Assembly (NCBI RefSeq): GCF_027943255.1
Contig: NC_072895.1
Coordinates: 27,502,001 to 27,566,000, forward strand
From: Anastrepha obliqua
Taxonomy: Eukaryota > Arthropoda > Insecta > Diptera > Tephritidae
Direction: 5' to 3'
Length of the DNA stretch: 64,000 nucleotides
The translations under genes were made by a program, and so were the position numbers. The notes under the pieces are model-generated. The model did no database searches. It saw only the letters and a program-made list of their open reading frames with translations, and was not told the origin of the DNA. This document shows, piece after piece, positions 42,027 through 51,981 of the stretch. Numbering within the stretch: the stretch's first letter is position 1; each line of letters starts with the position of its first letter.

Positions 42027-43661
42027 GAAAAAGTCTGCGTTCACCCACTGTTATAAAGTATTTAAATAATTTAACGTGTTCATCTTAAACCTCTCAGTTA
42101 TTTCTTTTCACTTATTTCAAAGAAATTTATTCGTAGAGGGTATGAACAAAATTTTTTGGAGTTTAAGCTGCGTCGTGTTCAGATAACGGGATTGTAGTAC
42201 AGTTACTTAAATAGGCGGAGCAGAAAAAGTGTGCGTTCATTTCGAATAGTGACGATTATTTGCATGGCAATTTCGTTAAATTTAATTTTAAATCATTCAT
42301 GTAGTTGACGCGGTTAAGAACAAATCTAAAGAGGGAAAAATTGATATTAGAAATACATTTTTTGTTACTATGGACCAAAGGCGAAAAGAAATAGATATTG
42401 GTGAAAGGAAAATCATTGTAAGTTTGTGGCAAAATAGTAAGAGCTATCGGGAAATCGCGAAAATTGTTGGGAGGCAATACTCCTCGGTCCAAAGAGTGAT
42501 AAACAACTTCAAGCAAACGAATTGTTTGGAGTCTAAGCCACTTTCTGGGCGTCTAAAAAAACTGACGGAAAGAGAAGAACGCAACATAACTATTTTTGTG
42601 AAGTCTAATCCACGAGTAACAGCAAGCCAAATTTCAAAAGACATAGAAGTAAAATACCAAAAGGAAGTACATCCAGATACAGTAAGAAAAATTCTAAAAA
42701 GAATCGGATTTCACGGCAGAGTGGCCCGAAAAAAGCCCTTCATATCGCGAGTAAATCGACTTAAGCGGATGGCTTTCGCCAAGGAATACGTAAACAAGCC
42801 ACCTGAGTTTTGGGATAGTGTGATTTTTTCAGATGAAAGCAAGTTTTGCATTTTCGGGATAAAAGGTCGTAAAATTATTTGGAGGAAAAACGGAACGGCA
42901 CTTGGAAAGCAAAATCTGGTACCTACGGTAAAGCATGGGGGAGGAGGTGCCATGATATGGGGGTGTATGGCTAGTTCGGGCGTTGGAAATACACAGTTTA
43001 TTGAGTCGATAATGAACAAACATGATTATCTCGATATTTTAAAAACGAATTTGAGAGAAAGTGCAATCAAACTGGGATTCGGCGAATGATTTGTTTTCCA
43101 ACAGGACAACGACCCGGAACACACAGCAGAGATTGTTAGGTTGTGGTTGTTGTATAATGTTCCAAAACAACTTCGCACACCCCTACAATCACCTGACCTT
43201 AACCCCATTGAGCACTTATGGGACGTTCTAGAAAATAAAATACGAGAGCGTACAATAACTAGCAAGGAAATGCTTAAGAACGCGCTTAAAGAGGAATGGG
43301 AAGCCATAAGTCCAGAAATAACAGCCAAACTAGTTGGAACAATGAAAAGACGCCTTCTAGAAGTCGTAAAAAGGCGTGGATATCCAACTAGCTATTAATT
43401 TTAAAACATTTCTATGATCTTAAGCCTTTTATTTTATTATTATTGAAGTGAACGCAAACTTTTTCCGTTTAGTTTGAATGGCCTTTTTAATTTTATGTGA
43501 TCTCATTTTAAATTTGATTTTGTTATTAGTAGCGAAATATGTGTTTTAGTTACGTTTAAGTGAACTAAATAAAACTCGTTAAAAAAAATTTCTGAAATAT
43601 TTATTGTTTTGAACTTTTTCTAATGCAAAGAATATTTGCATAGGTGAACGCAGACTTTTTC
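42027..43661 (+). mobile_element. Tc1-like element with IR/DR ends, nearly intact
   Basis: 1635 bp with TA at both borders (42025-42026, 43662-43663). The outer repeat GAAAAAGTCTGCGTTCACC is present at the left end and inverted at the right. An inner, slightly different copy (GAAAAAGTGTGCGTTCATT at about 42220-42240; inverted GTGAACGCAAACTTTTTCC at 43447-43466) lies about 200 bp inside each end. That is the IR/DR arrangement of Sleeping Beauty/Minos-like Tc1 elements. It holds a single transposase gene. Confidence 0.95.
42370..43398 (+). pseudogene. Tc1-like D,D34E transposase, one in-frame stop
   Basis: The enzyme would cut the element out at its ends and reinsert it at TA. The frame runs 343 codons (ATG 42370, TAA 43396-43398) with a single TGA at codon 240 (43087-43089), right before FVFQQD. 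Domains: two N-terminal HTH motifs of the paired-like DNA-binding region (REIAKIVGRQYSSVQRVI about 27-44; TASQISKDIEV about 84-94), a basic linker, first Asp155 in FSDESKF, the glycine-rich KHGGGGAMIWGCM box (189-200), second Asp246 in QQDNDPEHT and Glu281 in QSPDLNPIEHLW (34 residues between). It ends RRGYPTSY. Length is normal for the family. The gene appears otherwise sound, so inactivation is recent. Confidence 0.95.
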
Positions 43662-43680
43662 TACTATGTGTATATATATA

Positions 43681-44963
43681 CAGGGTCCGGCACTCGAAGT
43701 GTAACCAATTCAGGACCACTCGTGCAGCTGATGCACGGGCATCAGCTGTCTGTTAGCTCGCTAAATGACAGTCCAGAGTATTGTTTACAAGCGCGCGGAA
43801 GCATTTCGCAGGGAGTAAACGCGCCAAAAGAAAATCAGTAAAGGATTTCAAACGTAATAGTGCGACTGCTTTATATTTGGCTGAAAAATCACAACCAGCG
43901 AACTTAAAGTAAATAAAGTTTTTGTTTATCGCACCATTACTCGTTACAATGAAACTAAACGTCATGGCGATGTTCATCAAAAGATGCAACGTCACGTGAA
44001 ATGGTTCAAAAAGTGAAGAAGCGACTTGAGCGAAATTCCCTACGAAGTGCCAATCAAATGGCGAAAGAACTGAGAATATCTGACCGTAACATCCGCCGCA
44101 TACTGAAAAATGATCTCAAAGTCAAGCCTTACAAAATCCAAAAGGCGCATTTTCGTACACCAAAGCAGCAACAAGTCAGACTTGAGAGAGTGAAAGAGTT
44201 TCTTCACATCGCCGAAAGCGGTCAATTTCCGTTTTTCGAACATTCTGTTTTCTGATGAGAAAATTTTTCAAATTAAGCACGTCGGAAACTCCCAAAACAA
44301 TAGGGGTTATTTGACCGATCGTTCATACGAGAATTCGAGTCATCGATTGACCACCAGGAGGCAGCACCCCCCATAGGTAATGGTTTGGGCCGCTGCAACC
44401 ACAGATGGGCGCCCTCCAATCGTTTTCATCGAGCCTGGCGTCACGGCAAATGCGAAATATTATCTGGAAAGTACTCTGGAGGTTGCTTTGAAGCCGTGGA
44501 CCGACAAACATTTCGGTGGCAGACCATGGACGTTTCAACGGGACTCGACACTGTCTCACAAAGCTCGAGTGAACCAAGAATGGCTAAAAAACAACTTTCC
44601 GAACTGCATAACGTCCACACAATGACTCTCAGATTCAGCAGACGTGAGTCCGATGGATTATTGCATTCGTGCCATTTTGGAGCGCAAGGTCTGAACTAAA
44701 AGACTCACCAGTCTCGATGCGCTGAAGAAAGCCATTGTCCGCTAGTAGGTCAAAATACCTGCAAGTTCCATTTGGGTAGCTTGCGATACGTTTCTGGACC
44801 ATCTCAAGGCCATAGTCAAGGCAAAAGGTGGTCATATCGAGCAAAAGTGAATTTATTCTTAATTTTGTATTATTTTCACACATTTTTTACTTTGAATTGA
44901 ATAAAAGTAATTTTCCGAAAAAATTTATGGCCTTTTTAATTGCTCTTTGTGTGCCGGACCTTT
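43681..44963 (+). mobile_element. maT-type (D,D37D) element, near full length, degenerate
   Basis: The left end CAGGGTCCGGCACTCGAAGT follows TA at 43679-43680. The right end (44941-44963) is decayed. Transposase pieces: N-terminal HTH VQKVKKRLERNSLRSANQMA (44001-44060), DLKVKPYKIQKAH, MVWAAATTDGRPPIVFIEPG (44380-44440), WTDKHFGGRPWTFQRDS with the second Asp position (44496-44550) and SADVSPMDYCIRAILE. Several stops and frameshifts. It begins only 19 bp beyond the Tc1 element. Confidence 0.9.
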
Positions 44964-44964
44964 A

Positions 44965-46447
44965 GTAACTACTTTGCTTTTCTTAGGTTCCATTGATTTT
45001 TGCACTGCAATTGCAGTTTATATCGTTCTCGGTCCATTCGATTGCTTTATCAAAAATTTTGATGGCTTCAGATGTCTTAATTGCACATTTTTCGTCGCTG
45101 GCACTGCTTCTTGGTCTCTTGCTTTTCATTGCAAATTTTCAACAGCCCAATTCCAAATCTAACCTTGAATCCATGAAGCCAACCAGATCTTACTTTAAAG
45201 CTATTTCCATTTACATAAATTCTTCCAAGCAGTTGTTCAGCTTTTTCTTTCATAAGACTACCAGATATTTGAATGCGTCGGCTTCTTTGTGTGATGAACC
45301 ATTTGTAAAGCTTAGTTTCCATATCAGCAAACCCACCCTTCTTCAGAGATATTCGTTTTATAGTGCACGTTCACGATGACTTTAGTAGTATTTTATTGCG
45401 AAGATATTGATCCGACAATGATTTTAATGTGAGAATAACTGAAACTACACAGAAATCGCGCAGTTCTCTCCACTGAGTAGTTATCAGATTGAAGGTTGCC
45501 TCTACAGAGTACTCAAATAAAGAAATTTTGTGGTCCCCTCGATCGAAACCTACACGACGGGCCAAAAAATTATGTGGCTTTTCGGACTCAGCCGCCTGAG
45601 GTCTGGTTCCTGGTCGATTTTTTTTTTCTGTTTTTGCTACAAGCCAGTGTTATTTGCCCTTAATTGTGATTATAAGTGTGCCTTGATTACAGGTAGATAA
45701 AGGGTTTCCAAATAAGAGGTGTTATTTTGATATTCAAAGAAAAATTCTATTTTTTATTATAAATGATCGGATGTTTATTTCATTATAAAGAGGAAGGTAT
45801 GCCGTTAATAGTGGAAAATAACATTAGGCAAATGACCACCACCACGCTTACAGGACAATATCCTTTTCATGAAATTTTCCATAACCGAATTGCAAAGTGG
45901 CTGCCTATATCCTCGATAGCCTCACAAATTCCATCTTTGAGGTCTTGAATCCACCCTGGGCTGTTGGCGTAGACCTTCTCTTTCACGCGGCCCCAAAGAA
46001 AAAAGTCACAAGGTGTTAAATCACAAGATCTCGGTGGCCAATTGTGATCACCTCTTTGAGAGATAACACGGTCCTGAAAATTTTATCGGAAAAGATCAAT
46101 GGTTTCGTTGCTTGTATGGGACGTAGCGCCATCTTGTTGAAAATAAACGTTTTCCAGATCAATACCATCCAATTCCGACCATAAAAAATCGTTAATCATC
46201 TCTCGATAGCGCAATCCATATTATTGGAAAACCCTTTACAATAAAATAGCAAATGGTAAAACAAAAATATTTTTAGTTTATTTTTTGGATTGTGATATAA
46301 TATTTATATATCGCTTTCAAATTAAATGGCTGTATTTTTATTGAATTTGCCTCTTTAATAAACTTACATAGCTAAAACAATCCAAATGCGCGATAATCCG
46401 ATTAGTGGTGGTCATTCATATATTTGCCGATTATCGAATTACTACTG
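44965..46447 (-). mobile_element. pogo/Tigger-like element fragment, split by a D,D41D copy
   Basis: Minus strand 45380-45080 encodes a CENP-B/Tc5-type HTH: KRISLKKGGFADMETKLYKW, FITQRSRRIQISGSLMKEKA and GWLHGFKVRFGI, then an IKIFDKAIEW-like segment near 45050. The element's outer end lies at 46428-46447 (inverse CAGTAGTAATTCGATAATCG next to TA at 46448). The D,D41D copy at 45700-46236 lies between the two pieces. The DDE domain is missing, so only the 5' part survives. Confidence 0.75.
45700..46236 (-). mobile_element. D,D41D element A, 'tail' deletion copy nested in the Tigger-like element
   Basis: Ends AAGGGTTTCCAAATAAGAGG and the inverse AAGGGTTTTCCAATAATATG, with TA flanks. The minus strand encodes LRYREMINDFLW, the second-Asp region, CDLTPCDFFLWG with the GAA/WG..KEKVYANSPG end, and a C-terminus near 45850. 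Frame disruptions occur near 46080 and 45905. The deletion junction differs slightly from those of the other tail-type copies. Confidence 0.9.
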
Positions 46448-46449
46448 TA

Positions 46450-46980
46450 CATAACTAAAAATACATTTGTGTGTGCGCTTGATTGTTGTTATATGTCCAA
46501 AATGTTGCTGCATAAAATCACCTACTTCCAGAAATGTAGCAGTTTTTATTTGAATTTTTTATTCACTTAGAGCTTCCAAGCGTACCTACCACACACCCTT
46601 CAAAGAAATTTGCTTTCAACGGCAAGTAGCAGCAGCAGCAGCAGCAACAAAGTCAAGCATCATTGTTGACAGCGACGCATCGCAACGGTGGCATCGGCAG
46701 CGTCATAAATCACAGCAAATGCGAACTGTCATAATTTGTCATTGAGGCGTGGAAACGCCTTCCTTTTTGTTGGTGTTCCGTTTGCTATTCAACTTTACGA
46801 TTTTCCAAATACACCAGAGTAACTTTCTCGTAAAAGGGTGAACGAATAAGAATATTGTAACATTTGTACGTAACCTATACAGTTACTCAGATACTCGTAC
46901 ATGTGTTTATATATATCTATTGACATATGCTTACATATTGTCGGCAGAAGAGAGCAATTTTCATGATCATATTTAACAAA
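46450..46980. other. Non-coding host DNA
   Basis: CAG repeat (GCAGCAGCAGCAGCAGCAAC) at about 46628-46648. No element or exon recognised. Confidence 0.4.
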
Positions 46981-46981
46981 A

Positions 46982-47262
46982 GGCTGCCGTAGGCGGATGG
47001 ACTGGTGCGTGACTACCAGCGTAGTTTCAAATCTCCGGGCAAGAAACATCAAATGATAGAAAAAATTGTTTCTAATAACTATCGCACCTCGACAGGCCTT
47101 CGATTGTATGCCTGAAAAAAAAGCTCCTCATAAAAAGCCATTTGCCGTTCGGAGTTGGCTTAAAACTGTAGGTCCCTCCGTTTGTAAAACAACATTAACA
47201 CTCACACCACAAATGGTAGGAGGGGCTCGGCCAAGCGCCCGAAAGGGGTATAAGCGCCAAAA
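46982..47262 (+). repeat. SINE copy, divergent
   Basis: Head GGCTGCCGTAGGCGGATGG, B box AGTTTCAAATCTCCGGGC, then the body to AAGCGCCAA. CCGGGCAAGAAACATCAAA marks the same variant as 41740-42022. It has more substitutions than the copies at 15290 or 51211, so it is older. Confidence 0.83.
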
Positions 47263-47873
47263 AACTATTTTCAGACTTATCGGAGCTGTAACCGTCTGAT
47301 CATTTTTGGCTGAGTTCAACGCCGCAAATCTTCTCTTCTTTATAACGCAAATTACAAAAACCAAGTGAGCCAAGGCTTTCTCGATTTGGTATTTTCTCAG
47401 CGGTTGAGACCTTCTCCTTTCAGCGTAGCCGGCAGCTGTTACGTCATCGAATGATATCTGGGTTAAAGTTGCATATCCAAGAGGCACGAAATTCCCTGTG
47501 CTAGAGAATTTTATTATGATGGGCTCCTTTGCATGGCATTTGCAGTAAAAGTCGCATCGCCAATGGCTTTCTTGCTATGCAGCGGCCATCATACATACAA
47601 AAGTATCACTTACACAGTGCCTTTGCCTTCAAATTACAGAGATACGCCCCAAAATCGAGATCCTTTAAACATTGTGCTTGTTTGTCATTCCACAAAGTTT
47701 TACTGAACTCTTCATTGGAAGGCCTAGCACTCAACCTGATCCAACGAAGAAGAATCCAGAAGAAAAACATTATAATTATTTTAATATTTTTATTATTAAT
47801 TGGTTATGGGCGTATGTATGTACATACATATGTATAAGAATTTATAAGTGTTCGTGAACTTTCAAGATTATTC
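47263..47873. other. Unassigned DNA
   Basis: No motif recognised. A short GTATGTACATAC-like simple repeat lies near 47812-47835. Confidence 0.35.
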
Positions 47874-49045
47874 AATTTTTTTTTTTTTTGAATTTGAAAG
47901 AAGGCGACCCAAGATGCACCGAGAGTAAAACATTCAGCTTAAAAAGCTGTGGAAAGTGAAAGGGTAGATAGTCAAAGAAGAAAGAATAGAAGTAACAGAA
48001 GGAAAAATATAGGATAGAGTAGAGAAATAGAGGTAGCTAGGCCTGTGAGAGTTTTCCAGATCCTTTGGCAAATCTGAAAATATCCTCCAGTTTGAGACAA
48101 CGAATTTTATTCGTTTTCATGACATCAGAACCAATAATTCGTAGCCTTGCGCTAGCAAATGCAAGACAGTCACAGAAAAAATGCTCAGTGCTATCGGCCT
48201 CCTCTAAGCAAGACAGGGAAATCGGGCCCTCTATGATGCCAATGATGGTCATATGTTGACCCCATGAATTGTGTCCCGTAACAATACAGACCACCAAACG
48301 AACGCCTTTTCTTCCAAAATTTCCAAATTTTTGAAGAAAGCTCGACAGTTTTCTGTTCGGGCTTGTCACAAACACTTTGCAGTTCTGCAGCGTTCTAGAC
48401 CGCACCATCGATCTTAATGCAAGTTGCAAACTAATTGCTTATCAAATTCATGATTACTGGTCCGCAGTTAGCCAATTCATCGGCAATTTCATTTCCTTGC
48501 ACATTGCCGTGTCCTGGAACCCATATAAGTACAAGCTTATTCCATCCTACGACAGAATTAAGCTTCTTCTTGCATTGCACTAAAGACTTCAATCTGTTTC
48601 CCGCTTCGTCTCCTCTCAATTATCCATTCTGATACATTCGGATATACTGATATGGAAATGATAATGATACTTATTACTGTCGTTTAAGTACCATACCGCT
48701 CTAGAGCCTATTTCATTCTTGGACCCATTAGTAAAGAAAATATTCGTCAAACTTCTTTGAATGCGCTCTGGACTACTTCATTGCTCACGCAGTGGTAATT
48801 TGATACCAAATTTCCTTCCAAATTAAACTATATCGTTCTTGGGTGCCAAAAACAGTGGATGCTGCTCAGATCGCACCTTAAAGATTTCTCTCTTTCCCGA
48901 AGTTCCGTCTTCATGCTGGAAACCATATTTATGGAGTCTTCACATTGGGAGCAAATCAAGCATACCATTTAGGGCATTGCCGAAGTTTGTACTCATGGCA
49001 CTCGTAATGCATAAACCTACACATAAAATTATTACTTTCTGAGTA
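47874..49045 (-). mobile_element. RNase H-type non-LTR retrotransposon 3' relic (same family as 1-565)
   Basis: Minus strand: RNase H start IFFTNGSKNEIGSRAVWY (about 48750-48690), later NKLVLIWVPGHGNVQGNEIA with its His and DELANCG (48560-48470), then the C-terminus with VTGHNSWGQHMTIIGI and LSCLEEADSTEHFFC (48300-48170), ending KLSQA. The 3' UTR and a T-run (poly(A) on the minus strand) reach 47874-47889. A frameshift near 48430 divides RNase H from the tail. It is 5'-truncated within or before RNase H, where the D,D41D copy begins. Confidence 0.88.
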
Positions 49046-49047
49046 TA

Positions 49048-49576
49048 AAGGGTTTTCCAATAATTGGTGTTATTGGTGAATGAATTGCGCTATCGAGAGA
49101 TGATTAATGATTTTGTATGGCCAGAATTGGATGGTATTGATCTGGACAACGTTTATTTTCAACAAGACGGCGTTACGTGCCACACATGCAACGAAACCAT
49201 TGATCTTTTACGCGAAAAGTTTCCGGACCGTGTTTTCTCGAAGAAGAGGTGATCACAATTGGCCACCGAGATCTTGTGATTTAACACCTTGTGACTTTTT
49301 CCTTTGGGGCCAGCCCAGTTTCGATTCAAAACCTCAAAGATGGAATTCGTGAGGCAGCCACTTTGCAGTTCGGTTATGGAAAATTTCATGAAAATTATAT
49401 TGTCCTGTAAGCGTGGTTGTTGTGGTCATTTGCCTGATGTTGTTTTCCACATTTAACGGCATACTTTCCTCTTTGTAATGGAATAAACATCCGATCATAT
49501 ATCATATATATCGTATATATATCATATATAAGTATATTAAAAAATAGCAAAATAGCACCTGTGTTTGGATAACCCT
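49048..49576 (+). mobile_element. D,D41D element A, 'tail' deletion copy
   Basis: Left AAGGGTTTTCCAATAATTGG after TA, right inverse TAGGGTTATCCAAACACAGG. Encodes LRYREMINDFVWPELDG and QQDGVTCHTCNET (second Asp), then after a frameshift WPPRSCDLTPCDFFLWG (third Asp) and a C-terminus with a short loss after LWG. The deletion junction GTTATTGGTGAATGAATTGC is shared with 33452-34007. An ATATAT block near 49497-49535 has expanded in its 3' UTR. Confidence 0.9.
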
Positions 49577-49749
49577 ATATTCGAAACTCAGGCTTAGATT
49601 TTAAGGGACTTTGAAGTACAAATTGTGGATGGGACGCTTTGGAAGGCGAAGGTGTGAATTTGGTCTGAATTAGAAAAACTGGTTATTATCTCTCAAGCGG
49701 AGATTTATGCAATAGAAATTTGACAATTAGCTTCATAAAATATGATTAT

Positions 49750-50020
49750 AATAATAATTGGCGCTACAACCTTTGTTGGGTGTTTGACCGAGTACCTCGT
49801 CCTATTTGTCGTATTCGTATTGATGTTTTTCCACAAATGGAGTGACCTATAACTTTATGCTGCCCCCGTATGGCAGATGTTTTTTTTTTCATGAGGAGCC
49901 TTTTCCAGGCAGAAATAAATACGGGGGCTTGCCATTGTTTGTCGAGGCGAGGCTGCTATTAAAAAAAAACTTTTTTATCATTTCATGTTTTATGCCCGGA
50001 GTTTCAAGTTTGGCAGCCAA
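49750..50020 (-). repeat. SINE copy, divergent, head truncated
   Basis: Minus orientation. The tail AATTGGCGC is at 49755 and the body reads to TTTCATGTTTTATGCCCGGA at about 50000. It shares the CCGGGCATAAAA variant. Indels are frequent. Confidence 0.78.
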
Positions 50021-50376
50021 GAATGCGGCTTAGGGGAAAGGCCTACTTACGATAGAATGTATCGAAGAAATTAGCCTACAATAATAAAGAAATGAGGTTA
50101 AAGATAATCTTCACAAGCCTGATTGAACTTTGTAAGGATGCCAAATTCAATTATAGAATAGATTTTTCACAAAAATCTTACAAAACTATTTACAATACTT
50201 TTTACTTAATTAAAATGAACATACGGAAATTACTTTGAAAGTCATCTGCCAAAAAAATTAGTGTATATTTTTTTAGGAAACTAAGATGAATAGATGAATA
50301 AATTCTATCTATTGGGTATACTAAGGACGGTGTTTTCAAAGAAAGTACAGTGGTATTGCTTTAATATTAGGCATCG
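50021..50376. other. AT-rich spacer
   Basis: Nothing recognised. It ends with the 5-bp target duplication CATCG at 50372-50376. Confidence 0.4.
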
Positions 50377-51108
50377 CACAGTGCGGTCGATTCCCGAAAA
50401 GCTGGCCAAAACTCAAAAAATTAAGTAATTGATTCAAAATTTCTTACTCGGGGGTTGTCGGGGTCGCTGATTACGAATTTGATCTTAAAATTTTGAAAAT
50501 CCACCCCCTCCACCCCTATTGGCCAACCCCTCACGTGAAATAGCGTATATTCATTCTCTCTTCGTATTTATTTCTTGTGCACAAAAAGTAGCATAAAAGC
50601 CAAGGTAGCAAGTGGTAGCAGCTGAATCTTGTTTTATTCAGTAACCATTACTTTTTTGAGTAGCCTTTAATAGGTTTCAAAGCAGCATATGACGGCGTTG
50701 TATTACTATACAGTTTGAAAACTCAAATTTTATAAAAAAAATTGCAAAAAATGTATCTACGTATTGCTGCAGCTAAAAATTTTGTGTCGAGGTATTGATA
50801 TGTACTAAAGATTTCTCGTATTTTACTAACCTTCCGAAGATGATTCCATTTGGTTTTGTTCAATTTACTCCATTAGAAAATCTTTCAAATGTGTACAACT
50901 TTCACTACTCATCGACAGTAATACGATGCTCAAACGAAGGCCACGTTGCGACTGAAAATACAGAGGATACTTAGGGTACAGGACGTTGCTATGAACGGTT
51001 TTCACTACTCAAGGCATTACTGTAGCCAACCCAAAGACAAAAAAAACTCTATCTAGAAACTTTTTTTTTCGACTTTTGGCCAGCTTTTTGGGAATCGGCC
51101 GCACTGTG
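50377..51108. mobile_element. Transib-like non-autonomous element with RSS-heptamer ends
   Basis: 732 bp. Left end CACAGTGCGGTCGATTCCC and right inverse CACAGTGCGGCCGATTCCC, with inverted similarity of about 45 bp continuing through AAAAGCTGGCCAAAA. Flanking CATCG at 50372-50376 and 51109-51113 is a perfect 5-bp duplication. A CACAGTG start and 5-bp duplications are features of Transib transposons, the family from which RAG1/2 derives. No transposase frame is inside, so mobilisation would be in trans. Assignment rests on ends and duplication length only. Confidence 0.8.
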
Positions 51109-51210
51109 CATCGTCCAAGAAAATGTTGGATTGTTTCCTTCTCATTTAAGTTACATAAAGAGCAGTTTTTATTGTAAAGGTCATTACGCATAAGGCTATT
51201 ACTTCTGGCA

Positions 51211-51530
51211 GGCGGTCGCCGTAGCCGAATGGGTTGGTGCGTGATTACCATTCGGAATTCAGAGAGAACGTAGGTTCGAATCTCGGTGAAACACCAAAAT
51301 GAAGAAAAACATTTTTCTAATAGCGGTCGCCCTTCGGTAGGCAATGGCAAACCTCCGGGTGTATTTCTGCCTTGAAAAAACTCCTCATAAAAAGTATCTG
51401 CCGTTCGCAGTCGGCTTGAAACTGTAGGCCCCTCCATTTGTGGAACAACATCAAGACGCACGCCACAAATAAGATGAGGAGCTAGACCAAACACCCAAAA
51501 AGGGTGTACACGACAATAATATATAAATTA
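51211..51530 (+). repeat. Full-length tRNA-derived SINE
   Basis: Head GGCGGTCGCCGTAGCCGAAT, B box GGTTCGAATCTCGG, GTGAAACACC, then the whole body to ACACCCAAAAAGGGTGTACA and an ATATAAATTATTATTATT tail. It is one of the least diverged copies. Confidence 0.92.
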
Positions 51531-51539
51531 TTATTATTA

Positions 51540-51675
51540 TTTTGTAAGCATTTCATGCAGCAAAATTTGCTGTGAACTGCTATTGGGAGGAATTTCGCTA
51601 AGCCAAAAATCTGTAGTTTACCTCTCAGTGGAATACGAGTAGCATAGAGCGAAACTTCACTCTGAAATTGAATTA
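51540..51675 (-). repeat. Unclassified ~130-bp repeat, copy 1
   Basis: The minus strand reads GAAGTTTCGCTCTATGCTAC, then GAGGTAAACTACAGAT and AGCGAAATTCCTCCCAA, and ends TTGCTGCATGAAATGCTTA. The second copy is at 54437-54570 on +. One shared frame translates as SEVSLYATRIPLRGK and LAKFLPIA. Source unknown. See findings. Confidence 0.8.
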
Positions 51676-51723
51676 TGTATTCTATGCCCAAAAACATTGA
51701 TTAAATATTTATAATCAAATATA

Positions 51724-51979
51724 TCGCACCCTAAATACAAAAGGGTCACAACTCAAAATTTTCCACACTCGAGCTTGACTTGTTTACAGTAGCACAGAAA
51801 ACAAACTATGTGACATATCACGCTGAAATTTGCCATGTAAGCTTATAACAGTCCTACCAAAAAACAAAAAATTTATTTTTGCCATATGTCATCCGCGGAC
51901 CGTTTTATTGATAACGTCTCGTTCATATTTGAGCAAATGGTACATTTTGAGTTGTGACCCTTTTGTATTTAGGGTGCGA
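51724..51979. repeat. 256-bp MITE with 36-bp perfect TIRs
   Basis: The left TCGCACCCTAAATACAAAAG continuing GGTCACAACTCAAAAT is repeated exactly inverted at the right end. TA stands at both borders (51722-51723, 51980-51981), a TA target duplication. The interior is non-coding. It is likely a Tc1/mariner-type MITE, but no partner transposase with these ends is in the window. Confidence 0.9.
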
Positions 51980-51981
51980 TA

